Positions 28,130 through 36,428 of a stretch of 64,000 bases of DNA are shown in pieces. Made by a program: the position numbers and the translations under genes. Location of the stretch: the NCBI RefSeq assembly GCF_001644195.2, contig NZ_LWBL02000008.1:39315-103314 (forward strand), given 5' to 3'. Each line of letters starts with the position of its first letter. The first letter of the stretch is position 1. The stretch comes from Bacillus marinisedimentorum (GTDB taxonomy: Bacteria; Bacillota; Bacilli; Bacillales; Bacillaceae_O). The notes beneath the pieces are model-generated. The model searched no databases and had not been told where the DNA came from. It was given only the letters and a program-made list of their open reading frames with translations.

Positions 28130-29743
28130 TTGCCAAAACAAGAATACGTCCTTGATATCCGGTTCAATGACCGGATCGGGCTCGGGTATGAAGTGTTCAG
28201 CCTTTTAAAAGGACGGAACATCAATTTGGTGGGAATGGAAGCGAAGGCTCATGAAAAAATGAGCATCAAGTTCGAGTGTGCTTCTTCAGCCAGCATCCAG
28301 TGGCTGATAAATGATCTTCAGGAAATCAACGGCATACACTCGATCAAGGTTACAGGTTTGATGCCTTATGAAGAGAGGGAACGCCAGCTGACGACCATCT
28401 TGAATTCGGTTGATGAAGGGGTCATCGCCGTGGACCAGGACGGAATTGTCACACATATAAATGAGAAAGCACGGGAAATTTTTTATATCGGTTCTGAAAA
28501 CGTGATCGGCGTCAGTGCCCAGACGTTATTGCAAAAACAAATCCCGATCATCGAGATGTTGAAGACCGGGCAGGCATACAAGCTTCAGGAAGTGAAATTG
28601 AAGAAAAACAACAAAGTTCTTCATTACTTGACGAGCGGCGTGCCGATTTTCAATAAATCCGGGGAAGTCATCGGCGCGGTGGCAACGATCAAGGACTTCA
28701 AGCAAGTCGAGGAAATCATCTCGAAAGTCGACAGGCAAAAACGATTTTCATTCAATGAAATCATTTATCAAAGTCCGCAAATGCACAATGTCATCGAGAC
28801 GGCGAAAATGATTTCGAAAAGCACATCCTCCATTTTGATCAGAGGGGAAAGCGGAACCGGCAAGGAACTGTTCGCTCGGGCGATTTACAGGGAAAGCAAC
28901 AGGGCGGACCAGCCGTTTGTCGTCATCAACTGCGCAGCACTGCCAGAATCGCTGCTTGAAAGCGAACTGTTCGGTTATGAGGAAGGTGCGTTCACAGGCG
29001 CTTCCAGAGGCGGCAAGAAAGGATTGTTCGAGCAGGCCCATACCGGCACGCTTTTTCTTGACGAAATCGGCGAGCTGTCCCTGCATATGCAAGTGCGGCT
29101 GCTCCGCGTCCTGCAAGAAGGCACAATCCGCAGGGTCGGCGGGACGAAAGAAATCCCTGTCGATGTCCGGATCATCGCCGCCACACACCGCAATCTTGAA
29201 GAAATGGTCGAAAAAAATGATTTCCGCGAGGATCTCTATTACCGGCTGAACGTCGTGCCGCTCAATATTCCGCCGCTTTGCAAACGGAAAGAAGATATAC
29301 CGCTGCTCGTGAATTATTTACTGCGGAAACTGAGCCGCAAGCTCGAGCGCCCGGATACATCCATTGACAATGAGAGCATGAATTATTTGATGGAACAAAC
29401 GTGGCCGGGAAACGTCCGCCAGCTTGAAAACACGCTGGAACGGATGATCAATCTTGCATCCGGCACAACCATCACCATCGATGATTTTCATGCCTGGACG
29501 GCCCTTTCCAGTGAACGCCCGGCAGCAGCGCCCAAACAGCAAGATGGGGAATCGCTCTCGATTACAGTTGATTTAAATGGCGACATTCCTCAATTGAAGG
29601 ATATCGTGAGCGAAGTCGAGCGCAAAGTCATTCTTGAAGTGTTAAAAACACATGATTCGTCACGTAAAGCCGGCCGTGTGCTCGGCATTTCGAATACAAC
29701 CGTCATTAATAAAATGAAAAAGCTGGGCATCATGTATCATTAA
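28130..29743 (+). CDS. Sigma-54-dependent transcriptional activator (BkdR/TyrR type)
   Basis: About 537 residues. The N-terminal 75 residues look like an ACT-type small-molecule domain, as in TyrR. A PAS domain follows (about 80-190: TILNSVDEGVIAVDQDGIVTHINEKAREIF), then the AAA+ sigma-54 interaction domain with Walker A GESGTGKE, the GAFTGA loop that contacts sigma-54, and Walker B LFLDEIGEL. The C-terminus is a Fis-type helix-turn-helix (GRVLGISNTTVINKMKKLGI). The TTG at 28130 is preferred because GGGGAGGGTG lies eight bases upstream; the in-frame ATG at 28112 has no good site. The sigma-54 promoters before the permease and leucine dehydrogenase genes are its likely targets, so it probably senses a branched-chain amino or keto acid. 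Confidence 0.93.
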   Translation: MPKQEYVLDIRFNDRIGLGYEVFSLLKGRNINLVGMEAKAHEKMSIKFECASSASIQWLINDLQEINGIHSIKVTGLMPYEERERQLTTILNSVDEGVIAVDQDGIVTHINEKAREIFYIGSENVIGVSAQTLLQKQIPIIEMLKTGQAYKLQEVKLKKNNKVLHYLTSGVPIFNKSGEVIGAVATIKDFKQVEEIISKVDRQKRFSFNEIIYQSPQMHNVIETAKMISKSTSSILIRGESGTGKELFARAIYRESNRADQPFVVINCAALPESLLESELFGYEEGAFTGASRGGKKGLFEQAHTGTLFLDEIGELSLHMQVRLLRVLQEGTIRRVGGTKEIPVDVRIIAATHRNLEEMVEKNDFREDLYYRLNVVPLNIPPLCKRKEDIPLLVNYLLRKLSRKLERPDTSIDNESMNYLMEQTWPGNVRQLENTLERMINLASGTTITIDDFHAWTALSSERPAAAPKQQDGESLSITVDLNGDIPQLKDIVSEVERKVILEVLKTHDSSRKAGRVLGISNTTVINKMKKLGIMYH

Positions 29744-30375
29744 AAAAACGCTCATATGACAGGAGAATAAAAAAGCTTCCGAGATGGTGGAAAAGATGTA
29801 TAAATAGGTGAAATAATATACTAAAACGCAGTATGCCTGTCACCATAAAGAACTGTTCAAATAGCTAACAAAAACACATGGATTTTCATCTAAATCATCT
29901 GGCAAAATCAAATTAAAGCTGGAAATCCATTCACGCACAAGTTGATTGGAGCGGAAGGGGCTCGACTCCTGCGGGAGCAGCGGAACAGGTGAGATCCCGC
30001 AGGAGCGAAGTGACGAGGAAGCTCACCGCCCGCCCCGCGGCAAAGAAGACACTGTGAGTGCGACCGGAGGGAAGCAGGAACAGATGTCGCGCTTGTGCCC
30101 TCGGGTGAAAGCGAGCCCCTGCAGCGGAAATCAACATCCCATTTTAAAATGCAATGGATTCGAACAGGCTATTAGTCAGTTCTATTCCACTAAATAGTGT
30201 CCTAACTTAACAAAAATGCTTAGATTCAAAAACAAATCAGCAGCATTGTTATTCTAATCAAAAGGAATCTCAGTTACAGGTAAAATCAGTTTGTCGAATC
30301 TTTCCAACAATAGGCATCAGTTTTCTTTAAATGACCCAAACAAAATTACTCAGCATAATGCCCCTGTCTATATTT
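29744..30375. other. Long spacer between the regulator and the permease
   Basis: About 630 bases without a gene. It contains a repeat family D motif (29833-29844) and repeat family B copy 3. No obvious terminator follows the regulator. Activator-binding sites for the downstream sigma-54 promoter should lie in the final 200 bases, but I see no clear palindrome there. Confidence 0.5.
29944..30135 (+). repeat. Dispersed GC-rich repeat, family B, copy 3 (with internal insertion)
   Basis: The best-preserved family B copy: GACTCCTGCGGGAGCAGCGG, GATCCCGCAGGAGCGAAGTG, GAAGCTCACCGCCCGCCCC, then GAAAGCGAGCCCCTGCAGCGG. About 67 extra bases sit between GCCCCGCGG and AAAGCGAG, absent from the copy at 308-450. 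CTCCTGCGGGA and TCCCGCAGGAG are complementary, so the RNA could form a stem. Confidence 0.7.
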
Positions 30376-30391
30376 TGGCACAATTTTTGCA
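30376..30391 (+). promoter_or_regulatory. Sigma-54 (-24/-12) promoter of the permease gene
   Basis: TGGCAC-AATTT-TTGCA is an exact match to the TGGCAC-N5-TTGCA consensus, with the GG and GC dinucleotides at the correct spacing. It lies 47 bases before the chosen start codon and rules out the longer reading frame starting at 30331. Confidence 0.9.
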
Positions 30392-30438
30392 ATTACCTCT
30401 TGTGCACACATAAATTACGCAAAGGGGTGTTTTTTTAC

Positions 30439-31836
30439 ATGGGTAATGTTCAACAAGAAAACGAGGGGTTGCAAAGGGGGTTGAGCAACCGCCACATCCA
30501 GCTCATCGCGCTTGGCGGCGCCATCGGGGTCGGGCTGTTCTATGGCTCGAGCGCAACCATCCAAATGGCCGGGCCGGCAATCGTTCTTTCCTATTTGATT
30601 GGGGGCATCATCATTTTCACGATTATGCGTGCGCTCGGTGAAATGGCGGTGGCCGAACCGGTTTCGGGATCGTTCAGTTCCTATGCAAACCGTTATGTCG
30701 GACCATTTGCCGGTTATTTATCGGGCTGGACGTACTGGTTCATGTGGGTTGTCGTCGGAATGGCCGAAATCACGGTCGTCGGCGTTTACGTGAATTACTG
30801 GTTCCCGGATATTCCGCAGTGGGTGTCAGCCCTTGCCGCACTAGTACTTATCACATCTGTCAACTTGATCAACGTAAAAGCGTTCGGTGAATTCGAGTTT
30901 TGGTTTGCCCTCATCAAAGTCGTAGCTATTGTCGGTATGATCATTGCCGGCCTTGGCATCATCTTCTTCGGTATCGGAAACGGCGGGCAGCCGATTGGCT
31001 TTGAAAACCTCTGGGTCAATGACGGCTTCATGCCGAACGGCGTCACCGGCATCGTCCTGTCACTCGTCATGGTCATGTTCTCGTTCGGCGGCGTGGAACT
31101 CGTCGGGATAACAGCAGGTGAGGCGAACAACCCGCAACGCACGATTCCAAAAGCGATCAACAATGTCATCTGGCGCATTTTGATTTTCTATATCGGCGCG
31201 CTCGGCATCATGATGATTCTGTATCCATGGAATGAAGTCGGCACGAACGGCAGCCCGTTTGTCTTGATCTTCGACAAAATCGGCATTGCCGGCGCTGCCC
31301 ATATCATCAACTTTGTCGTACTGACCGCAGCCCTTTCCGCCTTCAACAGCGGACTGTTCAGCACCGGCCGCATGCTCTATAACCTGTCCCTGCAAAACAA
31401 CGGTCCGAAATTTTTCGGCAAACTGAACAAATACAGCACACCGAGCCGCGGCATTCTTTTTTCATCGTCATTCCTGCTCGTCGCTGTATTCCTGAACTAT
31501 ATTGTTCCTGAAAAAGTGTTCCTTTACATCTCTGCCGTCGCAACGGTGGCCGTGGTCACAAGCTGGACGATCATTCTCATCACCCAGCTGAAATTCAGGC
31601 AAGCAAAAACCGCTGAGGAAGTGGACAAGCTCAAGTTCAAACTGCCGCTGCATCCATTTTCATCTTATGTGGCACTCACCTTCCTTGCCTTCATTATTGT
31701 CCTGATGGCCTTCATCGACGGCATGCGGGTGGCCCTATTCGTCGCACCTGTCTGGTTCGGGATTCTCTACATCGGCTACAAGCTGAAGCGCAAAGAACAG
31801 CCGGCTGATGCCATTCCAGACCGAAAAGCAGTATAA
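30439..31836 (+). CDS. Amino-acid permease (APC superfamily, AAT family)
   Basis: 465 residues with about 12 membrane helices. The first helix carries the substrate-binding signature LIALGGAIGVGLFYGSS, followed by GPAIVLSYLIGG and the conserved MRALGEMAVAEPVSGSFSSYA. It is a proton-coupled importer; the substrate is not visible in the sequence. Regulation by sigma-54 together with the adjacent branched-chain catabolic operon suggests uptake of leucine, isoleucine or valine, which is inference. The start at 30439 has AAGGGGTG upstream and lies after the sigma-54 promoter; the upstream 36 codons are leader. Confidence 0.93.
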   Translation: MGNVQQENEGLQRGLSNRHIQLIALGGAIGVGLFYGSSATIQMAGPAIVLSYLIGGIIIFTIMRALGEMAVAEPVSGSFSSYANRYVGPFAGYLSGWTYWFMWVVVGMAEITVVGVYVNYWFPDIPQWVSALAALVLITSVNLINVKAFGEFEFWFALIKVVAIVGMIIAGLGIIFFGIGNGGQPIGFENLWVNDGFMPNGVTGIVLSLVMVMFSFGGVELVGITAGEANNPQRTIPKAINNVIWRILIFYIGALGIMMILYPWNEVGTNGSPFVLIFDKIGIAGAAHIINFVVLTAALSAFNSGLFSTGRMLYNLSLQNNGPKFFGKLNKYSTPSRGILFSSSFLLVAVFLNYIVPEKVFLYISAVATVAVVTSWTIILITQLKFRQAKTAEEVDKLKFKLPLHPFSSYVALTFLAFIIVLMAFIDGMRVALFVAPVWFGILYIGYKLKRKEQPADAIPDRKAV

Positions 31837-31848
31837 GAACGATCGTCT

Positions 31849-31887
31849 AAAACCGGAATCAAACCATATTGCCGATTCCGGTTTTTT
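31849..31887 (+). terminator. Terminator of the permease gene
   Basis: AAAACCGGAATC and GATTCCGGTTTT form a 12-pair perfect stem around a 13-base loop, followed by TT. Confidence 0.88.
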
Positions 31888-32274
31888 CGCAGCCGCATGC
31901 CCCTATAAACACCGTGGCAACGCATCAAGATTTATTGACGGTGATAAAAAATTCTGTCAACTTTTCGCAACACCTTGCCCCACTTTCCCCTTATTTGGCA
32001 CAAAATTAATTCACACTACAAAATTTTTTGTTTTTTCGAGAAAAGCATCGTCAAAACGTTCCGCGGACAAGCAATTGGGCCTCATTGCTCAACTGCGGAG
32101 TCCTCGTTCTACCGCAGTGTCGTTTAAAGCTTATCGCATAAAGGTAATGCAGAACTGTTCAAGGGGTCTCCCGGTTTTTGCTCTTGCCCGGCGGTATTAC
32201 CAGAGCCCGATAAAAACCGGCCGCAATTATTCAGCCGACGGAGATTCAATTCCATTTCCCTTCCCTCCAAAAAG
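31888..32274. other. Upstream control region of the bcd-vor operon
   Basis: About 390 gene-free bases ahead of the sigma-54 promoter. The inverted repeat ACTGCGG-N13-CCGCAGT (32092-32118), about 160-180 bases upstream of the promoter, is at the usual distance for an activator-binding site. No reading frame here has a ribosome-binding site. Confidence 0.4.
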
Positions 32275-32290
32275 TGGCATGGTTTTTGCA
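32275..32290 (+). promoter_or_regulatory. Sigma-54 (-24/-12) promoter of the leucine dehydrogenase operon
   Basis: TGGCAT-GGTTT-TTGCA matches the -24/-12 consensus at all invariant positions and lies 47 bases before the leucine dehydrogenase ATG, the same spacing as at the permease. Confidence 0.88.
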
Positions 32291-32336
32291 AACATGAAAG
32301 GCTGAGACAATCAATTCACAAGGTGGAGGGGTAAAT

Positions 32337-33440
32337 ATGTTACTCACGGAAGAACAAAAGCAAGTCCTTGATGTGTTTGAAGAAATGAAAAAGCACGGCC
32401 ATGAACAGATCATTTTCAACTATGATAAAACAACGGGCTTGAAGTCGATCATCGCCATTCACGATACGACACTCGGGCCTGCACTCGGCGGCTGCAGGAT
32501 GTGGGACTATGAATCAACCGATGAAGCACTTCATGATGTATTGAGACTATCAAAAGGCATGACCTATAAATGCGGCGTATCCGGTGTCACTCACGGCGGC
32601 GGCAAAGCTGTCATCATCGGCGACCCGAAATCCGAGAAATCAGACGAACTGTTCCAGGCGTTCGGCACATTCGTTGAAACGATGAAAGGCCGCTTCTACA
32701 CCGGCACTGACGTCGGCACCGTCGGAATGGACTTCGTTTCCGCCCACAAACAGACGGACTATCTCGTCGGCCTGCCTGAAGAATACGGCGGCAGCGGCAA
32801 CTCGGCTGTCATCACCGCATTCGGCGTCTGGAAAGCGATCAAAGCGACGGCAAAAGAAGCGTTCGGCAATGATTCGCTGAAAGACATCACCATCGCCGTC
32901 CAGGGCCTTGGCAAAGTCGGCCAGTTCCTTGTCGACCATCTCCATGGCGAAGGCGCACGGCTTGTCGTCACGGATATCTCAAAAGAAAACGTCTACAACG
33001 TTCTCGATAAATACGAAGACATCACTGCTGTCGAACCGGATGAAATCTACGGCGTTGACTGCGACATCTTCTCGCCAAACGCGCTCGGTGCCGTCATCAA
33101 CGACCAGACGATCAGCCAGTTCAAATGCACAGCCATTGCCGGCGCAGCGAACAACGTCCTTGAAGACGAGCGCCACGGCCAGATCCTGCATGACAAAGGC
33201 ATCCTGTATGCACCGGACTATGTTGCAAACGCAGGCGGCCTCATCCAGGTTGCCGACGAACTGCAAACATACAACAAAGACCGGGCATTCAAAAATGCCA
33301 GCATGATTTACGACATTCTCGGCCAGATCTATGCGATTTCCAAAGAGCAGAACATTCCAACCTATAAAGCGGCAAACGTCCTTGTCGAAGAAAAAATCGA
33401 AAAGATCGGCGGCCTCCGCAAGAAATATACCGGCTGCTGA
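32337..33440 (+). CDS. bcd: Leucine (branched-chain amino acid) dehydrogenase
   Basis: 367 residues. It oxidatively deaminates leucine, valine and isoleucine with NAD+ to the 2-oxo acids. The Glu/Leu/Phe/Val dehydrogenase signature is present: GPALGGCRMWDY, the substrate lysine in LSKGMTYKCGV, the catalytic lysine in THGGGKAVIIGDP, and the Rossmann loop QGLGKVG. Valine or phenylalanine dehydrogenase cannot be strictly excluded by eye, but the operon partners ptb and buk match B. subtilis bcd (yqiT). AGGTGGAGGGG precedes the ATG. It is the first gene of the sigma-54 operon. Confidence 0.94.
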   Translation: MLLTEEQKQVLDVFEEMKKHGHEQIIFNYDKTTGLKSIIAIHDTTLGPALGGCRMWDYESTDEALHDVLRLSKGMTYKCGVSGVTHGGGKAVIIGDPKSEKSDELFQAFGTFVETMKGRFYTGTDVGTVGMDFVSAHKQTDYLVGLPEEYGGSGNSAVITAFGVWKAIKATAKEAFGNDSLKDITIAVQGLGKVGQFLVDHLHGEGARLVVTDISKENVYNVLDKYEDITAVEPDEIYGVDCDIFSPNALGAVINDQTISQFKCTAIAGAANNVLEDERHGQILHDKGILYAPDYVANAGGLIQVADELQTYNKDRAFKNASMIYDILGQIYAISKEQNIPTYKAANVLVEEKIEKIGGLRKKYTGC

Positions 33441-33450
33441 AAATGATACC

Positions 33451-33482
33451 GCTTCCCCCGTTTTCTATTACGGGGGGAGCAT
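33451..33482 (+). other. Intercistronic hairpin between bcd and ptb
   Basis: GCTTCCCCCG and CGGGGGGAGC pair (one G-T pair) around TTTTCTATTA. No T-run follows, so it looks more like an mRNA-stabilising or processing element than a terminator. Confidence 0.5.
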
Positions 33483-33504
33483 TTCCAATAAGAGGAGGTG
33501 CACC

Positions 33505-34443
33505 ATGAGATTCCACAACTTTAACGAAGTCATCGAACAGGCGCAAAAACTTCCGCCTGTGAAAATCAGTGTCGCTGCCGCCCATGACGAAGATGTACTG
33601 CGGGCGGTGAAAAATGCTGTTGAACTCGGACTTGTCGATGCGCTTCTCGTCGGCGATCCGATTCTTATTACCCGCCTGGCAGAACAAATGGACTTCCCGC
33701 CAGATGCCTATAAAGTCTATCCCGCCCATTCAGAGGAGGAAGCGGCCTTTACAGCGGCAAAACTGGCGAGTGACGGCAAAGCGGACATCCTCATGAAAGG
33801 CCTGGTGAACAGCACACCTTTTTTAAAAGGCGCACTCGATAAACGATTGAATTTAAAAACCGGCCGCATCATCAGCCATTTATCAATCTTTGACATACCA
33901 AACACAGACTCGCTCGTCTTTATGACAGACGGCGGCTTGAACATTGCACCCGACTTTAATCAGAAGAAAAGCATCATCTGGAATGCGGTCGATTTTATGC
34001 GGATCATCGGCATCAGCGACCCGAGAGTCGCCATCCTGGCAGCGAATGAGCTCGTCAACGAAAAAATGCCGATCACTGTGGAAGCACGCGAGCTCGCTAA
34101 CCAAATCGCAGCAGAAACTGATGACGGCCTCTTGATCGAAGGCCCGCTCCCGCTCGATCTGGCCATCAGCAGCGCATCACTTGCGCACAAAAAACTCGAA
34201 AGCAAGCTGGGCGGGAAAGCGGATCTTCTCGTTATGCCGAACATCGAAGCCGGAAACATCTCCAGCAAGGCGATCACCTATTATGCAAACGGCACGATGG
34301 CTGGAATCGTCCTTGGCGCGGCTGTGCCGCTCGTTCTGAATTCTCGTTCCGATTCACCTATGGCAAAGCTCGCTTCGATCGCACTTGCCGTCATCGCTGC
34401 CGCCAAAACGCCGGCTCAGGTGAAAAGCCATGGATTTGCTTAA
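33505..34443 (+). CDS. ptb: Phosphate butyryltransferase (branched-chain acyl-CoA)
   Basis: 312 residues of the phosphotransacetylase/phosphotransbutyrylase family. It converts acyl-CoA (here probably isobutyryl-, isovaleryl- and 2-methylbutyryl-CoA) plus phosphate into acyl phosphate and CoA. Family motifs are DILMKGLVNSTPFLKGAL, RIISHLSIFDIPNTDSLVFMTDGGLNIAPDF and the C-terminal VLGAAVPLVLNSRSDS. AGAGGAGGTG lies just before the ATG at 33505; the frame's earlier start lies within bcd and is rejected. Its product is the substrate of butyrate kinase at the end of the operon. Confidence 0.95.
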   Translation: MRFHNFNEVIEQAQKLPPVKISVAAAHDEDVLRAVKNAVELGLVDALLVGDPILITRLAEQMDFPPDAYKVYPAHSEEEAAFTAAKLASDGKADILMKGLVNSTPFLKGALDKRLNLKTGRIISHLSIFDIPNTDSLVFMTDGGLNIAPDFNQKKSIIWNAVDFMRIIGISDPRVAILAANELVNEKMPITVEARELANQIAAETDDGLLIEGPLPLDLAISSASLAHKKLESKLGGKADLLVMPNIEAGNISSKAITYYANGTMAGIVLGAAVPLVLNSRSDSPMAKLASIALAVIAAAKTPAQVKSHGFA

Positions 34444-35104
34444 GCATAACATCAACATTTTTATCGGCCACTACGGCGTCGGCAAGACAACGCTGGCGGT
34501 CAACCTCGCCAAACAGCGGCGCGAACAGCACCCAGACGAGCGGATCGCCCTTGCCGATATCGATGTCAACAACCCATACTTCCGCTCCCGCGACTGGGCG
34601 GAAAAGTTTGAACAGCGCGGTATCGATTTGATCATACCTGACAAAGAAATCGCCCAAGCCGAGATGCCATTTTTACCGAAGCACATTTACGCCGCCCTGA
34701 AGTCAGACGGGAAACTTCTGCTCGATGTCGGCGGCTATGATACAGGCACAACCGTATTGGGCAGTCTTGCCGGCCACATCAAACCGCTTGATCACAAGGT
34801 GTGGTTTGTTGTAAACACATTCAGGCCAGGCACGGAAACAGCGGCGGAAATAGAGGAAATGTTCCAGCGCCTGCAAGCCATATCACGGCTGGAAATCACC
34901 GGTATCATCAACAATTCAAATCTGGCGCAGTTTTCCACGCCGGAACAAGTCATCGAAAGTGAAAAAATCGTCCGGACGGCAGCCGAAAACCTGCACCTTC
35001 GTAATTTTGTAAACAGCGCAGATGCTTCATTCAGCAGCGCGCTTGAAGGAAAAACCGCATCACCGGTAATTCCGGTTCACCGTCTCGAACATCTGAATTG
35101 GTAA
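34430..35104 (+). CDS. MinD/CobQ-like P-loop ATPase of the VOR operon
   Basis: 224 residues. The N-terminal deviant-type P-loop GHYGVGKTT (residues 13-21), then DIDVNNPYFRSRDWAEKF, and the switch LLLDVGGYDTGT place it in the SIMIBI class near MinD/ArsA/CobQ proteins. No membrane-targeting helix or Cys motif is seen. Its ATG lies 14 bases inside the end of ptb, so it is translationally coupled. It is not part of any standard bkd or VOR complex. A role in cofactor insertion, Fe-S maturation or complex assembly would fit, but the sequence does not show which. Confidence 0.85.
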   Translation: MDLLKHNINIFIGHYGVGKTTLAVNLAKQRREQHPDERIALADIDVNNPYFRSRDWAEKFEQRGIDLIIPDKEIAQAEMPFLPKHIYAALKSDGKLLLDVGGYDTGTTVLGSLAGHIKPLDHKVWFVVNTFRPGTETAAEIEEMFQRLQAISRLEITGIINNSNLAQFSTPEQVIESEKIVRTAAENLHLRNFVNSADASFSSALEGKTASPVIPVHRLEHLNW

Positions 35105-35121
35105 AAGACTGGAGGCTTATG

Positions 35122-35343
35122 ATGAAAAAAACAAGAAACGCCTTCGTTGGCATAGATGACGGACTTTGCAAAGGCTGCGGAATTTGCGTATCCGTATGCC
35201 CGACCGAAACACTGTCAATTTCAAACGACGCAAACGCCAAAGGCTACTATCCAGCTATGCAGCACAATGCTGACGCCTGCATCGCCTGCAACAAATGCGC
35301 AACGATGTGCCCGGAAATAGCCATCGAAGTTTTTGTCGACTAA
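35122..35343 (+). CDS. 2x[4Fe-4S] ferredoxin-like delta subunit of 2-oxoacid oxidoreductase
   Basis: 73 residues. Two cluster motifs, CKGCGICVSVCP (about 16-27) and CIACNKCATMCP (about 53-64), bind the [4Fe-4S] centres that carry electrons out of the oxidoreductase. GGAGG lies six bases before the ATG at 35122; the ATG three bases earlier is too close to it. Of the four-subunit VOR/KOR-type enzymes this is the delta subunit, encoded first, as is common. Confidence 0.92.
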   Translation: MKKTRNAFVGIDDGLCKGCGICVSVCPTETLSISNDANAKGYYPAMQHNADACIACNKCATMCPEIAIEVFVD

Positions 35344-35363
35344 CAGCCAAGAGGGGGATGAAC

Positions 35364-36428
35364 ATGAAACAATATTTAATGAAAGGGAATGAGGCGATCG
35401 CGGAAGCCGCCATCCGGGCGAACTGCCGCCACTTCTTCGGCTACCCGATCACACCTTCCACCGAAATCATCGAATATATGGCAGCAAAAATGAACAAAGC
35501 CGGCGGCACCTTCGTCCAGGCCGAAAGCGAAGTCGCCGCCATCTACATGGTATTCGGCGCGGCCGGCAGCGGCAAACGCGTCTTGACCGCATCATCAAGC
35601 ACCGGCATCAGCCTGAAGCAGGAGGGAATCTCCTTCATCGCCGCCAATGAACTCCCAGCCGTCATTGTCAACATCATGCGGACAGGCCCTGGCCTCGGCG
35701 GACTCGGACCATCCCAGGCCGACTATTTCCAGGCGACAAAAGGCGGCGGCCACGGAGACTACCGGTTGATCGTCCTCGCGCCAAGCTCCGTCCAGGAAAT
35801 GGCCGACCTGATCATCGACGGCTTCGACCTTGCCGATATCCACCGCAACCCGGTCATGATCCTGGCCGACGGCGTGCTCGGCCAGATGATGGAACCGGTC
35901 ACGTTCACCGGCCGCGAACCAGTAGAAGTCAATAAAGACTGGGCGACGACTGGTGCGGAAGGCCGCGAGCGCAATTTGATCACCTCTTACAATCTGCAAA
36001 ATGAAGCGGGCGAGAAAAAGGCTTTGTACCTTGAGGAAAAATATAAAGGCATCGCAGCAAAAGAACAGCGCTGGGAGAATTACCTGATGGACGATGCCGA
36101 GTATGCGTTTGTCGCGTACGGAACGAGCGCACGGATTGTAAAAGGCGCAGTCGATGAACTGCGGGAACAGGGCCACAAAGTCGGGTTGATCCGGCCGATT
36201 ACACTTTGGCCGTTCCCGGAAAAAGCATTTGAAGAAGTTATCGATAAAATCAAAGGCTACATGGTCGTCGAAATGAGCACCGGCCAGATGGTCGAAGACG
36301 TGAAATTGAACGTAAACGGACAGGCACCGGTTGAATTTTACTCGCGCCAGGGCGGAATCACGCCGCAGCACAATGAAATCGTCGAGAAATTCACCAACGC
36401 CTTTGCAACCGGGGGTGTAACCGTATGA
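35364..36428 (+). CDS. vorB: 2-oxoacid:ferredoxin oxidoreductase alpha subunit (VorB-like)
   Basis: 354 residues. The N-terminus MKQYLMKGNEAIAEAAIRANCRHFFGYPITPSTEI is the pyrimidine-binding domain of the family, with the conserved YPITPS motif, and a C-terminal transketolase-like domain follows (YGTSARIVKGAVDELREQG). Together with the TPP subunit it decarboxylates branched 2-oxo acids to acyl-CoA, reducing ferredoxin. The start at 35364 is six bases after GAGGGGG; the ATG at 35358 abuts it. VOR rather than 2-oxoglutarate specificity is inferred from the bcd/ptb/buk neighbours. Confidence 0.92.
   Translation: MKQYLMKGNEAIAEAAIRANCRHFFGYPITPSTEIIEYMAAKMNKAGGTFVQAESEVAAIYMVFGAAGSGKRVLTASSSTGISLKQEGISFIAANELPAVIVNIMRTGPGLGGLGPSQADYFQATKGGGHGDYRLIVLAPSSVQEMADLIIDGFDLADIHRNPVMILADGVLGQMMEPVTFTGREPVEVNKDWATTGAEGRERNLITSYNLQNEAGEKKALYLEEKYKGIAAKEQRWENYLMDDAEYAFVAYGTSARIVKGAVDELREQGHKVGLIRPITLWPFPEKAFEEVIDKIKGYMVVEMSTGQMVEDVKLNVNGQAPVEFYSRQGGITPQHNEIVEKFTNAFATGGVTV

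Noticed and set aside
31996..32012. Second sigma-54-like site upstream of leucine dehydrogenase (TGGCAC followed by AAAATTAATT)
   Set aside because: The -12 part lacks the essential GC; the exact match at 32275-32290 is the better promoter.
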